64,000 nucleotides of DNA from contig NZ_FNBB01000012.1 of assembly GCF_900102105.1 (NCBI RefSeq), forward strand, positions 85,646-149,645, read 5' to 3'. The notes under the pieces are model-generated. The model did no database searches. It worked only from the letters and a program-made list of their open reading frames with translations, and was not told the origin of the DNA. The translations under genes were made by a program, and so were the position numbers. Below are positions 29,662 through 38,987 of this stretch, piece after piece. The DNA is from Agrobacterium pusense. Lineage in GTDB: Bacteria > Pseudomonadota > Alphaproteobacteria > Rhizobiales > Rhizobiaceae. Within the stretch, counting starts at the first letter, position 1. Each line of letters starts with the position of its first letter.

Positions 29662-32600
29662 ATGGCACGTTTTTTCATCGATCGGCCCATTTTTGCCTGG
29701 GTCGTCGCCATCTTCATCATGCTGGCGGGCCTGCTCGCCATTCCCATGCTGCCTATTGCGCAATATCCGAATGTGGCGCCGCCGCAGATTTCGGTCTCCA
29801 CGACCTATCCCGGCGCTGCGCCGGAAGATATCTACCAAAGCGTCACGCGCCCGATCGAAGAGGAACTGAACGGTGTTCCCGGCCTGATCTATTTCGAGTC
29901 GACATCAGAGGCTTCAGGCCGCATTTCGATCAACGTCACGTTTGAACCTGGCACCAATATCGGTGAGGCGCAGGTCGAAGTTCAAAACCGCATCGCACGC
30001 GTGGAGCCACGCCTGCCGCAGGCAGTGACGCAGCAGGGCCTGCGCGTGGAACAGGCAGGCACCTCGTTTCTGATGATGGTGGCGCTCACCTCCGTCGACG
30101 GCAATACCGATGCCATCGGTCTGGGCGATTATCTCAGCCGCAACGTGCTCGGCGAATTGCGCCGCGTTCCCGGCGTTGGCAGCGCGCAGCTCTTTGCCAC
30201 CCAGCGCTCCATGCGCATCTGGATGGATCCGGACAAGATGCTGGGCCTCAGCCTGACGTCGAGCGACGTCATCGGCGCCATCCAGGCGCAGAACTCGCAG
30301 GTCGCCGCCGGCCGTATCGGTGCATCGCCAAACCCGATTGGCCAGCAGATTTCCGCGACCGTCAACGTGCAGGGTCAGCTCACATCGCCGGAAGAGTTCG
30401 GCTCCATCGTGCTGCGCGCCAACCCGGATGGTTCTTCCGTCAGGCTGCGCGATGTCGCGCGTGTGGAGGTGGGCGGCGAAAGCTATAACTTCTCGAGCCG
30501 CCTGAACGGCAAGCCGAGCGCCGCCATCGGCGTGCAGTTGTCGCCGACCGGCAATGCGCTGCAGACATCGGAGGGCGTACGCGCCACGATGGAGGAGCTG
30601 TCGCGCTATTTCCCGCAGGGCATAGAGTATGAAATTCCCTATGATACCAGCCCCTTCGTCAAGATTTCGATCGAGAAGGTCATTCACACGCTGATCGAGG
30701 CGATCATCCTCGTCTTCGTGGTGATGTTCGTGTTTCTCCAGAACATCCGCTACACCATCATTCCGACATTGGTGGTGCCCGTGGCGCTGCTCGGCACCTG
30801 CGCCATCATGTATGTCTCGGGTTTCTCGATCAACGTTCTGACCATGTTCGCCATGGTTCTCGCCATCGGCATTCTGGTGGATGACGCGATCGTCGTCGTT
30901 GAGAATGTCGAGCGCATCATGGCGGAAGAGCATCTGTCGCCGAAGGAGGCGACCCGCAAGGCAATGGGCCAGATTTCCGGCGCGATCATCGGCATCACGC
31001 TGGTGCTGACGGCCGTGTTCGTGCCCATGGCCTTCTTCCCCGGCGCCGTCGGCATCATCTACCAGCAGTTCAGCCTGACCATGGTGGTGTCGATCCTGTT
31101 CTCCGGCTTCCTGGCCCTGTCGCTGACGCCGGCGCTGTGCGCTTCTTTCCTGAAGCCCATCAAGGCCGGCCATCATGAAAAGAAGGGCTTCTTCGGCTGG
31201 TTCAACCGCAACTTCGACAAGGCGTCGCACAAATATTCGTCTTCGGTCGGCGGCATCATCAAGCGCTCCGGCCGCTTCATGGTGATCTATGCGGCGCTGC
31301 TGGTCGGTCTCGGCTGGGCCTATATGCAATTGCCGAGCTCGTTCCTGCCGAACGAAGACCAGGGCTACCTGATCGTGGACATCCAGGCGCCTGCGGAAGC
31401 CAGCAGCGACCGCACCCTGCAGTCCATCCAGCAGATCGAAAAGATCTTTCTGGAAGAGCCGGCGGTTGAACGCGTCATCGCCGTGTCGGGCTTCTCCTTC
31501 TCCGGTTCCGGCCAGAACGCCGGCCTCGCCTTCGCGACGCTGAAGGACTGGAGCGAACGTGGACCGGAGGATTCTGCAGCGGCCATCTCAGCCCGGATCA
31601 ATGGCAAGCTCTGGGGCCTGCCGGACGCAATGTCCTTCGCGCTGTCGCCGCCGCCCATTCAGGGTCTCGGCAACTCCAGCGGCTTTACCTTCCGCCTGCA
31701 GGACAGGTCCGGAGCGGGCCAGACGGCGCTGAGCGCCGCCGGCGCGCAGCTGATGGCCGCGGCGCGGCAGAGCCCCATCCTTGCCGGCCTTCGCATTGAA
31801 GGCATGCCGGATGCGGCGCAGGTCAATCTCGTCATCGACCGCGAGAAGGCAAACACATTCGGCGTGACTTTCAGCGATATCAACGCCACCATCTCGGCCA
31901 ATATGGGTTCGTCCTACGTCAACGACTTCCCCAATGCCGGCCGTATGCAGCGCGTGACGGTGCAGGCCGAACAGGGCCAGCGCATGAAGACCGAGGATCT
32001 TCTGAACCTCAACGTCCGCAACGCCAATGGTGGCATGGTGCCGATCAGCTCTTTCGCCTCGGTGGAATGGGTGCGCGGTCCTTCTCAGGTGGTCGGTTAT
32101 AACGGCTATCCGGCGATCCGTATCGGTGGCCAGGCGGCGCCGGGCTACTCCTCCGGTGATGCCATTGCCGAAATGGAACGTCTGGCGCGCGAATTGCCCG
32201 GCGGTTTCGGTTTCGAATGGACCGGCCAGTCACTGCAGGAAATCCAGTCGGGTTCGCAGGCACCGGCGCTCATCGGTCTCAGCGTGCTGTTCGTCTTCCT
32301 GCTGCTCGCAGCGCTTTACGAAAGCTGGTCAATTCCGCTCTCCGTCATGCTGGTGGTGCCGCTCGGGGTCATCGGCTCGGTGGCGGCGGTGATGCTGCGC
32401 GGCATGCCGAACGATGTCTACTTCCTCGTCGGCCTCGTCGCCATCATCGGCCTTTCCGCGAAAAATGCGATCCTCATCATCGAATTCGCCAAGGATTTGC
32501 GGGCAGAGGGCAAATCCACCTATGATGCGACGGTGGAGGCGGCGCATCTGCGCTTCAGGCCGATCCTGATGACGTCGCTCGCCTTCTCGCTCGGCGTGCT

Positions 32601-32796
32601 GCCCATGGCGATCGCCTCCGGCGCGAGCGCCGCGAGCCAGAACGCCATCGGTACCGGTGTTCTCGGCGGCATGATCTCGGCGACGATCCTCGCGATCTTC
32701 TTCGTTCCCGTGTTCTTTGTTTTCGTCATGAAGATTTTCGGGGATTGGAAGAAGGAGAACGAGATTGCTGCTGACGCCGTTTCACCGGCGGAATAA
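29662..32796 (+). CDS. RND efflux pump, inner-membrane transporter (AcrB/HAE1 family)
   Basis: The 1044-residue pump extrudes hydrophobic toxic compounds using the proton gradient. Seen: N-terminal MARFFIDRPIFAWVVAIFIM, large periplasmic loops, and the proton-relay residues Asp407 and Asp408 in ILVDDAIVVVENVER, identical in number to AcrB, with the partner Lys934 in LSAKNAILIIEF. Twelve membrane segments are expected from the family pattern. It starts 11 bases after the adaptor gene. A hairpin between its stop and the TetR gene may adjust repressor level. Confidence 0.95.
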   Translation: MARFFIDRPIFAWVVAIFIMLAGLLAIPMLPIAQYPNVAPPQISVSTTYPGAAPEDIYQSVTRPIEEELNGVPGLIYFESTSEASGRISINVTFEPGTNIGEAQVEVQNRIARVEPRLPQAVTQQGLRVEQAGTSFLMMVALTSVDGNTDAIGLGDYLSRNVLGELRRVPGVGSAQLFATQRSMRIWMDPDKMLGLSLTSSDVIGAIQAQNSQVAAGRIGASPNPIGQQISATVNVQGQLTSPEEFGSIVLRANPDGSSVRLRDVARVEVGGESYNFSSRLNGKPSAAIGVQLSPTGNALQTSEGVRATMEELSRYFPQGIEYEIPYDTSPFVKISIEKVIHTLIEAIILVFVVMFVFLQNIRYTIIPTLVVPVALLGTCAIMYVSGFSINVLTMFAMVLAIGILVDDAIVVVENVERIMAEEHLSPKEATRKAMGQISGAIIGITLVLTAVFVPMAFFPGAVGIIYQQFSLTMVVSILFSGFLALSLTPALCASFLKPIKAGHHEKKGFFGWFNRNFDKASHKYSSSVGGIIKRSGRFMVIYAALLVGLGWAYMQLPSSFLPNEDQGYLIVDIQAPAEASSDRTLQSIQQIEKIFLEEPAVERVIAVSGFSFSGSGQNAGLAFATLKDWSERGPEDSAAAISARINGKLWGLPDAMSFALSPPPIQGLGNSSGFTFRLQDRSGAGQTALSAAGAQLMAAARQSPILAGLRIEGMPDAAQVNLVIDREKANTFGVTFSDINATISANMGSSYVNDFPNAGRMQRVTVQAEQGQRMKTEDLLNLNVRNANGGMVPISSFASVEWVRGPSQVVGYNGYPAIRIGGQAAPGYSSGDAIAEMERLARELPGGFGFEWTGQSLQEIQSGSQAPALIGLSVLFVFLLLAALYESWSIPLSVMLVVPLGVIGSVAAVMLRGMPNDVYFLVGLVAIIGLSAKNAILIIEFAKDLRAEGKSTYDATVEAAHLRFRPILMTSLAFSLGVLPMAIASGASAASQNAIGTGVLGGMISATILAIFFVPVFFVFVMKIFGDWKKENEIAADAVSPAE

Positions 32797-32808
32797 CATC
32801 GAGGGAAA

Positions 32809-32840
32809 GCCGGGACACCGTCATGTGATGACGCCCCGGC
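32809..32840 (+). other. Intercistronic hairpin between RND pump and TetR genes
   Basis: GCCGGG and CCCGGC close a stem that contains a second helix, CGTCAT/ATGACG, around a short TG loop. There is no T-run. It may attenuate or process the message ahead of the repressor gene. Confidence 0.45.
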
Positions 32841-32896
32841 ATTGAGGAAAGGCACGGTGCGGAAGCGCCGTGCCGGCAGTGGAAGGAGATAACGGA

Positions 32897-33520
32897 ATGC
32901 GCCGTACCAAGGCCGAGGCAGAAGAGACGCGTCAGGCGATCCTTGCCGCTGCCGAGCGGGTGTTCTTCAAGAAGGGCGTTGCCAACAGCTCGCTGGACGA
33001 GGTGGCGGCCGCGGCCGGGGTCACACGCGGGGCGATATACTGGCATTTTTCCAGCAAGACCGATCTCTTCATCGGCCTTTACCAATCGGTGGCGCTGCCG
33101 GAATCCGACCTGCTCGATTTCGGCGATCCCGACCTCAAGGGTGCGGCGCTGCTCTCCAGGATAGAAGAAGCGGCCTGCAAATGGCTGGCGCTCCTGGCGG
33201 GCGACGAACAGCGCCAGCGCATCATGACGATCAGTCTTCGTACCAATTATTCCGATGAGTTCGCGCCCGTGCTTCATGCGCAGGAGGAGCTGGATCGATA
33301 CCACAAGGAGCGGCTGGAGGCGGCTTTCGAGCGGGCGCAGGCGGAAGGCGCGTTTAACGACAACTGGACCGCGGAATCCGCGCTTGGCGCGCTTTACTGG
33401 CTTTTGAAGGGCATGTGCTCCGACTGGCTGCTGTTCGGCAAACGATTCGATCTGGCCAGCGACGGCGCCGAAGCTGTACATCGCCTCATGAAAGGCTTCC
33501 AGCGTTCCCCTGCAGAGTGA
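32897..33520 (+). CDS. TetR-family repressor of the RND pump (AcrR/TtgR type)
   Basis: A 207-residue TetR regulator: helix-turn-helix at residues about 10-55 (TRQAILAAAERVFFKKGVAN and VTRGAIYWHFSSKTDLF), and a C-terminal ligand domain with WLLKGMCSDWLL, the pattern of AcrR/TtgR/MexR-like multidrug repressors. GGAAGGAG precedes the ATG at 32897. Encoded after the pump on the same strand, so it would be co-transcribed and autoregulated through the palindrome at 28401-28428. It likely responds to pump substrates such as plant phenolics. Confidence 0.9.
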   Translation: MRRTKAEAEETRQAILAAAERVFFKKGVANSSLDEVAAAAGVTRGAIYWHFSSKTDLFIGLYQSVALPESDLLDFGDPDLKGAALLSRIEEAACKWLALLAGDEQRQRIMTISLRTNYSDEFAPVLHAQEELDRYHKERLEAAFERAQAEGAFNDNWTAESALGALYWLLKGMCSDWLLFGKRFDLASDGAEAVHRLMKGFQRSPAE

Positions 33521-33715
33521 CGCGTTTTGCGGGCTCCCCGTCCACCGGTCGCCCCTCACATTTCAGTGTATTCTAACACACAAGCGAAATTTGCTTTACG
33601 TACCTCAAAACCAACGCTAGCTTCTTCTCCGAGCTTTGGGAGGAGTTCGCTCATGGTCACTTCAAGGACAATCGAAGGGCAGGAGCCCGTTCGCACCGGA
33701 TGTCGGTGAGGGCGC

Positions 33716-35239
33716 ATGGCTATTGCTGAGGTTACTCCGGAACCGGCACTTGTCCGGACGGTCGGGTTATCGAAATCTTTCGGACCGGTTCAGGTTCTGA
33801 AGGACATAGAGATAGACGTGCGGGCCGGTGAGGTGCATGCCATCATCGGTGAGAACGGCGCCGGCAAGTCGACGCTCATGAAACTGCTGGCGGGCAATGA
33901 AAAGCCCTCGGGCGGTGAGATCCGTGTCGACGGCGACCCCGTCACGCTGAGCGGGCCGGTGGATGCCGAACATCGCGGCATTGTGCTCGTCCATCAGGAA
34001 ATATTGCTCGCGCCTGATCTGACGGTGGCGCAGAACATCTACCTTGGCCGCGAACTGCGCAAGGGCCCGGTGGTGGACGATCGTGCCATGCGCGACGGCG
34101 CCCGCAGGGCGATCACCGAACTGGGCGGCGTGATAGACCCCGACGCCATCGTCGGCAGCCTGTCTATCGCCCAGCGGCAGTTGGTGCAGATCGCGCGCGT
34201 GCTGCTCGTGCCGCATCGGCTGGTCATTTTTGACGAACCGACGGCCAGCCTGACGCCTATCGAAACCGAGGCGCTGCTTAACGTCATCCGCGATATTCGC
34301 GCGAAAGGCGTGGCCGTGCTCTATATCTCGCACCGCCTGCCGGAAGTGAAGGAAATCGCCGACCGCGTGACCGTGCTGCGCGACGGCCGGCTGGTCGCCT
34401 CTCACCCGGCCTCGGAGCTGGAGCCGGCCGATATGGCGCGGCTGATGGTGGGGCGCGATGTGGCGAAACTCTATCCCGACCGGAACGCCGGCGGCGAGCG
34501 CGAGCCTGTTCTTGAGGTGGAGCATTTTAACGTTCCCGGTTATGCGCAGGATGCCGGTTTCAGCCTGCGCAAAGGCGAAATCCTCGGTTTTGCCGGGCTG
34601 GTGGGGGCGGGCCGGACGGAGCTGATGGAGGGTGTGCTGGGCCTGCGGACCGGGCGTGGGACGGTGCGTCACCTTGGCCGGACGGTGCACTTCGCCAAGG
34701 CGGAGGACAGCCTCAGGGCCGGCATCGTTTACCTCAGCGAAGACCGTAAGGGGAAGGGGCTGTTGCTCACCAAGGATCTGCGGGTCAATCTCACGCTTGC
34801 GTCGCTGAAAAAATTCAGCCGTCTGTTCCAGATCGACACCGGCCGGGAAACGGCCGCGCTTGATGCTGCAGTGCGCGACTTCGACATTCGCACAGGACGC
34901 AAGGACTTGCTGGCGGGCCAGCTTTCCGGCGGCAACCAGCAGAAGCTGCTGCTGGCCAAGATGATGCTGCTCGACCCGTCCATCGTCATCATCGACGAGC
35001 CGACCCGCGGCATCGATATCGGCACCAAGGAGCAGATTTACCGCTTTATCGCCGGGCTTGCGGATGAGGGGCGCTCGATCATTGTCGTTTCCTCGGAAAT
35101 GCCGGAGCTGATCGGCATCTGCGACCGCATTCTGGTGATGCGTTCGGGCAGGATTGTCGGTGAGGTGACGGGGGAGCGCATGACTGAAAACGACATCGTG
35201 GCGCTGGCGACGGGTGTTCACACGCAGGAACCCGCCTGA
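33716..35239 (+). CDS. Sugar ABC transporter ATPase, two nucleotide-binding domains (RbsA/MglA type)
   Basis: A 507-residue duplicated ATPase. The first domain has Walker A GENGAGKST near residue 45 and DEPTASLT near 175. The second has a degenerate Walker A (GLVGAGRTELM) near 297, signature LSGGNQQKLLLAK near 405 and DEPTRGIDIG near 430. This asymmetry is normal for ribose-type importers. GGTGAGGG precedes the ATG. It is followed by a permease and a binding-protein gene, so the importer is complete with one permease working as a homodimer. The sugar is unknown; no catabolic gene is attached. Confidence 0.94.
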   Translation: MAIAEVTPEPALVRTVGLSKSFGPVQVLKDIEIDVRAGEVHAIIGENGAGKSTLMKLLAGNEKPSGGEIRVDGDPVTLSGPVDAEHRGIVLVHQEILLAPDLTVAQNIYLGRELRKGPVVDDRAMRDGARRAITELGGVIDPDAIVGSLSIAQRQLVQIARVLLVPHRLVIFDEPTASLTPIETEALLNVIRDIRAKGVAVLYISHRLPEVKEIADRVTVLRDGRLVASHPASELEPADMARLMVGRDVAKLYPDRNAGGEREPVLEVEHFNVPGYAQDAGFSLRKGEILGFAGLVGAGRTELMEGVLGLRTGRGTVRHLGRTVHFAKAEDSLRAGIVYLSEDRKGKGLLLTKDLRVNLTLASLKKFSRLFQIDTGRETAALDAAVRDFDIRTGRKDLLAGQLSGGNQQKLLLAKMMLLDPSIVIIDEPTRGIDIGTKEQIYRFIAGLADEGRSIIVVSSEMPELIGICDRILVMRSGRIVGEVTGERMTENDIVALATGVHTQEPA

Positions 35240-35289
35240 GCGCCCGCGTTCGGGGAAACATGGCCTGACAAAAGAAACTGAGGGGAAAT

Positions 35290-36291
35290 ATGACTGAGGC
35301 CGCATTTGATAACGGCAAAACGCCGAAGACCTCGAAGGACTGGGACCTGCGCGCCGTCGCGCCTTTCGTGGCGCTGGCACTGCTGCTGGTTCTCGGCACC
35401 ATCGCCAATCCCAATTTCATCGGCATCGACAATCTGTTGAATGTCATCACCCGCAGCGCCTTCATCGCCATCATCGCGCTGGGCGCGACCTATGTCATCA
35501 CGTCAGGCGGGCTGGACCTGTCGGTGGGCGCCATGGTTGCTTTCGTGGCCAGCCTGATGATCCTGTTCATGAACAGCGGCGCGATAGCGAGCCCGTTGCT
35601 GATGCTTCTTGCGGCAATGGCGCTCGCGCTCGCCATCGGCGCGGCCTGCGGGCTGGTAAACGGGCTCATCACCACCATCGGCCGCATCGAACCCTTCATC
35701 GCCACACTCGGCACCATGGGTATCTATCGCGGGCTGACGACCTGGCTGTCGCAGGGCGGCGCGATCACGCTGCGCAACCCGGAAATCCAGACGCTTTATC
35801 GCCCGGTCTATTTTGGTAATGTTCTGGGCGTGCCGGTGCCGGTCATCGTCATCTTCGTCACGGCTGCGATAGCCGCCTTCGTGCTTTACCGTACACGCTA
35901 CGGGCGGCATCTGACGGCGGTGGGCTCCAGTGAGGATGTTGCGCGTTATTCCGGCATTCCGGTCGCCCGGGTTCGCACCATCGCCTATGTGGTACAGGGG
36001 CTCTGCGTCGCCGTTGCGGTGCTGCTTTACGTTCCGCGCCTCGCGTCTACTTCGGCAACGACAGGCATGTTGTGGGAGCTGCAGGCGATTACGGCCGTCG
36101 TCGTCGGCGGTACGGCGCTGCGCGGCGGGGTAGGGCGCATCTGGGGCACGATCTGCGGCGCCTTCATTCTGGAGATCGTCGGCAACATCATGATCCTGTC
36201 GAACTTCGTCAGCGAATATCTGATCGGCGCCATTCAGGGGGCCATCATCATCATCGCCATGCTGGTGCAGCGCTCGCTCAGCCGCAGGTAA
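35290..36291 (+). CDS. Sugar ABC transporter permease (RbsC type)
   Basis: A 333-residue membrane protein with eight to ten hydrophobic segments. Seen: the family motif TYVITSGGLDLSVGAMVAF near residue 70, GRIEPFIATLGTMGIYRGL and GRHLTAVGSSEDVARYSGIP, the ATPase-contact region of BPD_transp_2 permeases. GAGGGGAAAT precedes its ATG, 50 bases after the ATPase. It forms the transmembrane channel for the sugar delivered by the downstream binding protein. Confidence 0.94.
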   Translation: MTEAAFDNGKTPKTSKDWDLRAVAPFVALALLLVLGTIANPNFIGIDNLLNVITRSAFIAIIALGATYVITSGGLDLSVGAMVAFVASLMILFMNSGAIASPLLMLLAAMALALAIGAACGLVNGLITTIGRIEPFIATLGTMGIYRGLTTWLSQGGAITLRNPEIQTLYRPVYFGNVLGVPVPVIVIFVTAAIAAFVLYRTRYGRHLTAVGSSEDVARYSGIPVARVRTIAYVVQGLCVAVAVLLYVPRLASTSATTGMLWELQAITAVVVGGTALRGGVGRIWGTICGAFILEIVGNIMILSNFVSEYLIGAIQGAIIIIAMLVQRSLSRR

Positions 36292-36363
36292 GGTATCACG
36301 CCGCGCCATGTGGGGCAGGCGCGGTTGGAGGAGGAACGCCCCGGTCTTGGGAGGAAAGAGACT

Positions 36364-37317
36364 ATGCGTAATAAATTCATCGGCGTGGCCTTTGCCGCGC
36401 TGGCAACGGTGCTGGCGGGTTCGGCCCACGCGCAGGACAAAAAGGTCACGATCGGCGTGTCCATTCCGGCGGCCGACCATGGCTGGACGGCGGGCGTGGT
36501 CTACCATGCCGAACGTGTGGCGAAGCTTCTGATGAAGGAGCATCCGGGTCTCAACGTCATCGTCAAGACATCGCCGGACGCCGCAAACCAGGCCAATGCG
36601 CTGCAGGATCTGGCCGTGCAGGGGCTCGACGCGCTGGTCGTCCTGCCGTCCGATCCCGATCCGCTTGTCAACGCCATCAAGGAGATCAAGGACAGGGGCA
36701 CCTTCGTCGCGCTCGTCGACCGCGCGCCGAGTGTCAACGACAATTCTATCCGCGATCTCTATGTGGCCGGCAACAACCCGGCGCTCGGCCAGGTGGCCGG
36801 CGAATACATCAAGAAGACGACGCCGGATGCCGAAGTCGTGGTCATTCGCGGCCTGCCGATCCCGATCGACCAGCAGCGCCAGGATGGCTTCGACAAGGGT
36901 ATCGCCGGCTCGAATATCAAGGTTCTCGACCGCCAGTACGGCAACTGGAACCGCGACGACGCCTTCCGTGTGATGCAGGACTATCTGACCAAGTACAAGA
37001 AGATCGACGTGGTCTGGTGTCAGGACGACGATATGGCGATCGGCGTGCTGGAAGCCATCCAGCAGGCCAAACGCACCGATATCCAGTATATCGTCGCGGG
37101 CGCCGGGTCCAAGGACATGATCAAGAAGGTCATGGACGGCGACAAGCTTGTGCCGGTCGACGTGCTCTATCCGCCGGCGATGGTGGCGACCGCCATGCAG
37201 CTGACGGCCGGGCATTTCTACGATCAGGTGCCGGTCGCGGGTGAGTACATCCTCGATGCGACGCTGATCACCAAGGACAATGCCGAGCAGTTCTACTTCC
37301 CGGATTCGCCGTTCTGA
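36364..37317 (+). CDS. Periplasmic sugar-binding protein (RbsB type)
   Basis: A 317-residue secreted protein: signal peptide MRNKFIGVAFAALATVLAGS ending AHAQ, then VTIGVSIPAADHGWTAGVV, GLDALVVLPSDPDPLVNAIK and the hinge strand VVWCQDDDMAIGVLEA. This is the PBP type 1 fold of ribose/allose-binding proteins. Start at 36364 follows GGGAGGAAAG; the frame opens 18 codons upstream through intergenic sequence. It ends the ABC operon; a hairpin follows. Confidence 0.93.
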   Translation: MRNKFIGVAFAALATVLAGSAHAQDKKVTIGVSIPAADHGWTAGVVYHAERVAKLLMKEHPGLNVIVKTSPDAANQANALQDLAVQGLDALVVLPSDPDPLVNAIKEIKDRGTFVALVDRAPSVNDNSIRDLYVAGNNPALGQVAGEYIKKTTPDAEVVVIRGLPIPIDQQRQDGFDKGIAGSNIKVLDRQYGNWNRDDAFRVMQDYLTKYKKIDVVWCQDDDMAIGVLEAIQQAKRTDIQYIVAGAGSKDMIKKVMDGDKLVPVDVLYPPAMVATAMQLTAGHFYDQVPVAGEYILDATLITKDNAEQFYFPDSPF

Positions 37318-37336
37318 CGAGCTGGCTTCTGCCATG

Positions 37337-37362
37337 CGACGCCCGCTGCAAGGCGGGCGTCG
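37337..37362 (+). terminator. Hairpin terminator after the sugar importer
   Basis: CGACGCCCGC (37337-37346) and GCGGGCGTCG (37353-37362) make a perfect ten-base-pair stem with a TGCAAG loop, 20 bases after the binding-protein stop. A short T-rich run (AAAGTTTT) follows after eleven bases. Confidence 0.6.
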
Positions 37363-37418
37363 ATGCTGCTAAAAGTTTTGCCTAGGTTTGGATTTGGCGA
37401 GACGGCTGCATCCCCACT

Positions 37419-37532
37419 CCGTCACCCCGGACTTGATCCGGGGTCCAGGGCGATCAAGTCCTTGATCGCGGGAGAGTCCTTCACGGCGCAGACGCGCCGT
37501 GGCTGGATGCCGGATCAAGTCCGGCATGACGG
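37419..37532. repeat. Palindromic intergenic repeat, copy C (inverted)
   Basis: Bounded by CCGTCA and TGACGG. CCCCGGACTTGATCCGGGG at the left matches the right arm of copy A, and the CACGGCGC-type hairpin and TGCCGGATCAAGTCCGGCA hairpin lie at the right, so the element is inverted relative to copies A and D. It lies between the convergent sugar importer and LysR gene. Confidence 0.8.
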
Positions 37533-37556
37533 AAGGACGCTCGGCGAATGCCGCCT

Positions 37557-38450
37557 TCACCCGTTCTTCCTGAACCACGCCGAGAGATAATCCACGAAGC
37601 TGCGCACCTTGGCGGGCAGGTAGCGACGATGCGGATAGACCGCATAAATGCCGCGGTCCTTGGAAATATAATCGTCGAACAGCGTCACCAGTTCTCCGGA
37701 CTGGATATAGGGCCGGGCGATAAAGTCAGGCACCATGGCGATTCCGAGGCCGGCACGGGCGGCGCGCAGGGTCGCCTGTGGGCTGTTGACCTCGATGGGG
37801 CCGCTGATGGCGACCGAATTTGAGCCGCCATCCGGCTCCAGATACCGCACCGTATTATGAAAACGCGTATTGGTGTCGATGATGAAGGGAACGCGGGAGA
37901 AATCCTGCGGACCATCGAGCGGTCCGTGTTGCGCGACGAAATCCGCCGTCGCCACCGCATAGACCCGGAAATCGGAAAGCTTGCGGGCGATCAGGCCCGA
38001 ATCCTCCAGCCGGGTGATCCGGATCGCGAGATCGAAGCCTTCTTCGATCAGGTCGACGAATCGGTCTTCCGCGACGATCTCAAGCGACAGTTCCGGATTT
38101 TCCCTGGCGAAGTCGATGAGGCTCTGGCCGACCTCCGCGTCGATGAAAGTGCGTGGAACGGAGATCCGCAGTTTTCCTTTCAGATCGGCATTCTTTTCCC
38201 GAACAAGGTCGGCGAGATTGTCGATCTCCTTCAGAATGTCGGATGCTGTGCGATAATAGGTGTGCCCGGCTTCCGTCAGCGAAAACTGCCGCGTGGTTCG
38301 GTTTAAGAGAAGCGCTCCGAGATCGTCCTCCAGTTCCCGCACATATTTGGACAGAAGCGCCTTGGAGCGCCCGGTCTTGCGCGCCGCAGCGGAAAACCCC
38401 TCCGCTTCGACAACATCGATAAAGGCGCGGATGCGCGTCAGCGTGTCCAT
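37557..38450 (-). CDS. LysR-family transcriptional regulator
   Basis: A 297-residue LysR regulator of the CrgA/DsdC-like subgroup: N-terminal helix-turn-helix (MDTLTRIRAFIDVVEAEGFS, then SKALLSKYVRELEDDLGALL) and effector domain with LKGKLRISVPRTFIDAEVG. The C-terminal YPHRRYLPAKVRSFVDYLS is typical of regulators related to those controlling stress or quinone genes. It is divergent from the speF leader and may regulate an unknown neighbour. No operator partner gene is evident; its target cannot be named. Confidence 0.88.
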   Translation of the reverse strand: MDTLTRIRAFIDVVEAEGFSAAARKTGRSKALLSKYVRELEDDLGALLLNRTTRQFSLTEAGHTYYRTASDILKEIDNLADLVREKNADLKGKLRISVPRTFIDAEVGQSLIDFARENPELSLEIVAEDRFVDLIEEGFDLAIRITRLEDSGLIARKLSDFRVYAVATADFVAQHGPLDGPQDFSRVPFIIDTNTRFHNTVRYLEPDGGSNSVAISGPIEVNSPQATLRAARAGLGIAMVPDFIARPYIQSGELVTLFDDYISKDRGIYAVYPHRRYLPAKVRSFVDYLSAWFRKNG

Positions 38451-38551
38451 GAAAACCCTCCAGTTTGTTCCATATAATTGAACGCTGCATCCTGACTGTT
38501 CAACCTTAAAATCGCTGCTGAAAAATTCCGCTATATGGTGAAAAAATCCTC

Positions 38552-38579
38552 TTGATTATGACGGCGAATATTCTTATCT
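38552..38579 (+). promoter_or_regulatory. Candidate promoter of the speF leader
   Basis: TTGATT (38552-38557) and TTATCT (38574-38579) are spaced 16 bases, placing a start near 38586 at the head of the leader RNA. The match is moderate and read by eye. Confidence 0.35.
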
Positions 38580-38585
38580 CCCGTG

Positions 38586-38965
38586 CTGCCCAAAGTCGCA
38601 CGTGCCCATGTGTGTCCGCCGATTCCTCGATGTGGTGAGGATTTAGGTAAGGTACCTGGAACTAACCCCTCCAGTCGCTATTCCGGCCAACCGGAAAATG
38701 CGAGGACATACGAAGCAACGACGGTGCGGGCCTTTCTGGTTCTCTGCCGGCTCTCCATCAGCCGGGGTACTAAAGAGGCACACCATCATTGCCTGAAGTG
38801 CGGTCGGGTCATTCCCTCCAATCCATGGCAGACAAAGCCGAATGATGCTCTGGCAGGGCGTCGTTCACATTCGCGCCTTGAGCGTATGTTATCGATTCTG
38901 CGCCTCCACCGGCTGATTCGAATGCATATCTCGAGCGTCCTTTGTCCTCCGGATTTTTCCAGAGC
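38586..38965 (+). ncRNA. speF-type leader RNA of the decarboxylase gene
   Basis: The 537-base gap before the decarboxylase gene (38451-38987) has no ordinary gene but is rich in short stems, for example CCTC/GAGG at 38625-38640 and AGCCGG/CCGGCT near 38750-38768. Position and gene match the speF motif, a cis-regulatory RNA described upstream of ornithine decarboxylase genes in alphaproteobacteria. Boundaries are estimates; I could not run a covariance model. A 12-codon reading frame lies inside. Confidence 0.55.
38608..38646 (+). CDS. Putative leader peptide in the speF leader
   Basis: ATG to TAG encodes MCVRRFLDVVRI, 12 residues with three arginines. It begins about 22 bases after the candidate transcription start and ends just past the CCTC/GAGG stem, so a translating ribosome would open that stem. 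No clear ribosome site is seen. Gammaproteobacterial speF is controlled by an ornithine-sensing arrest peptide (SpeFL); an analogous role here is speculation. Confidence 0.3.
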   Translation: MCVRRFLDVVRI

Positions 38966-38987
38966 CGGTTTAACAGGGAATACATCG

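Noticed and set aside
29914..31329. A 471-codon minus-strand frame
   Set aside because: Antisense to the RND pump gene, which carries the Asp407/Asp408/Lys934 relay.
33767..35380. A 537-codon minus-strand frame
   Set aside because: Antisense to a two-domain ABC ATPase with all motifs; the product is rich in His, Arg and Gln and has no recognisable domain.
35503..37335. A 610-codon open frame on the minus strand
   Set aside because: It is antisense to the sugar permease and binding-protein genes, which have clear domains, signal peptide and ribosome sites. High GC keeps antisense frames open.
38583..38987. N-terminal extension of speF by 135 codons in the same frame
   Set aside because: No domain is seen in it, homologs begin at 38988 with a ribosome site, and the DNA fits a structured leader. 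Openness is likely chance.
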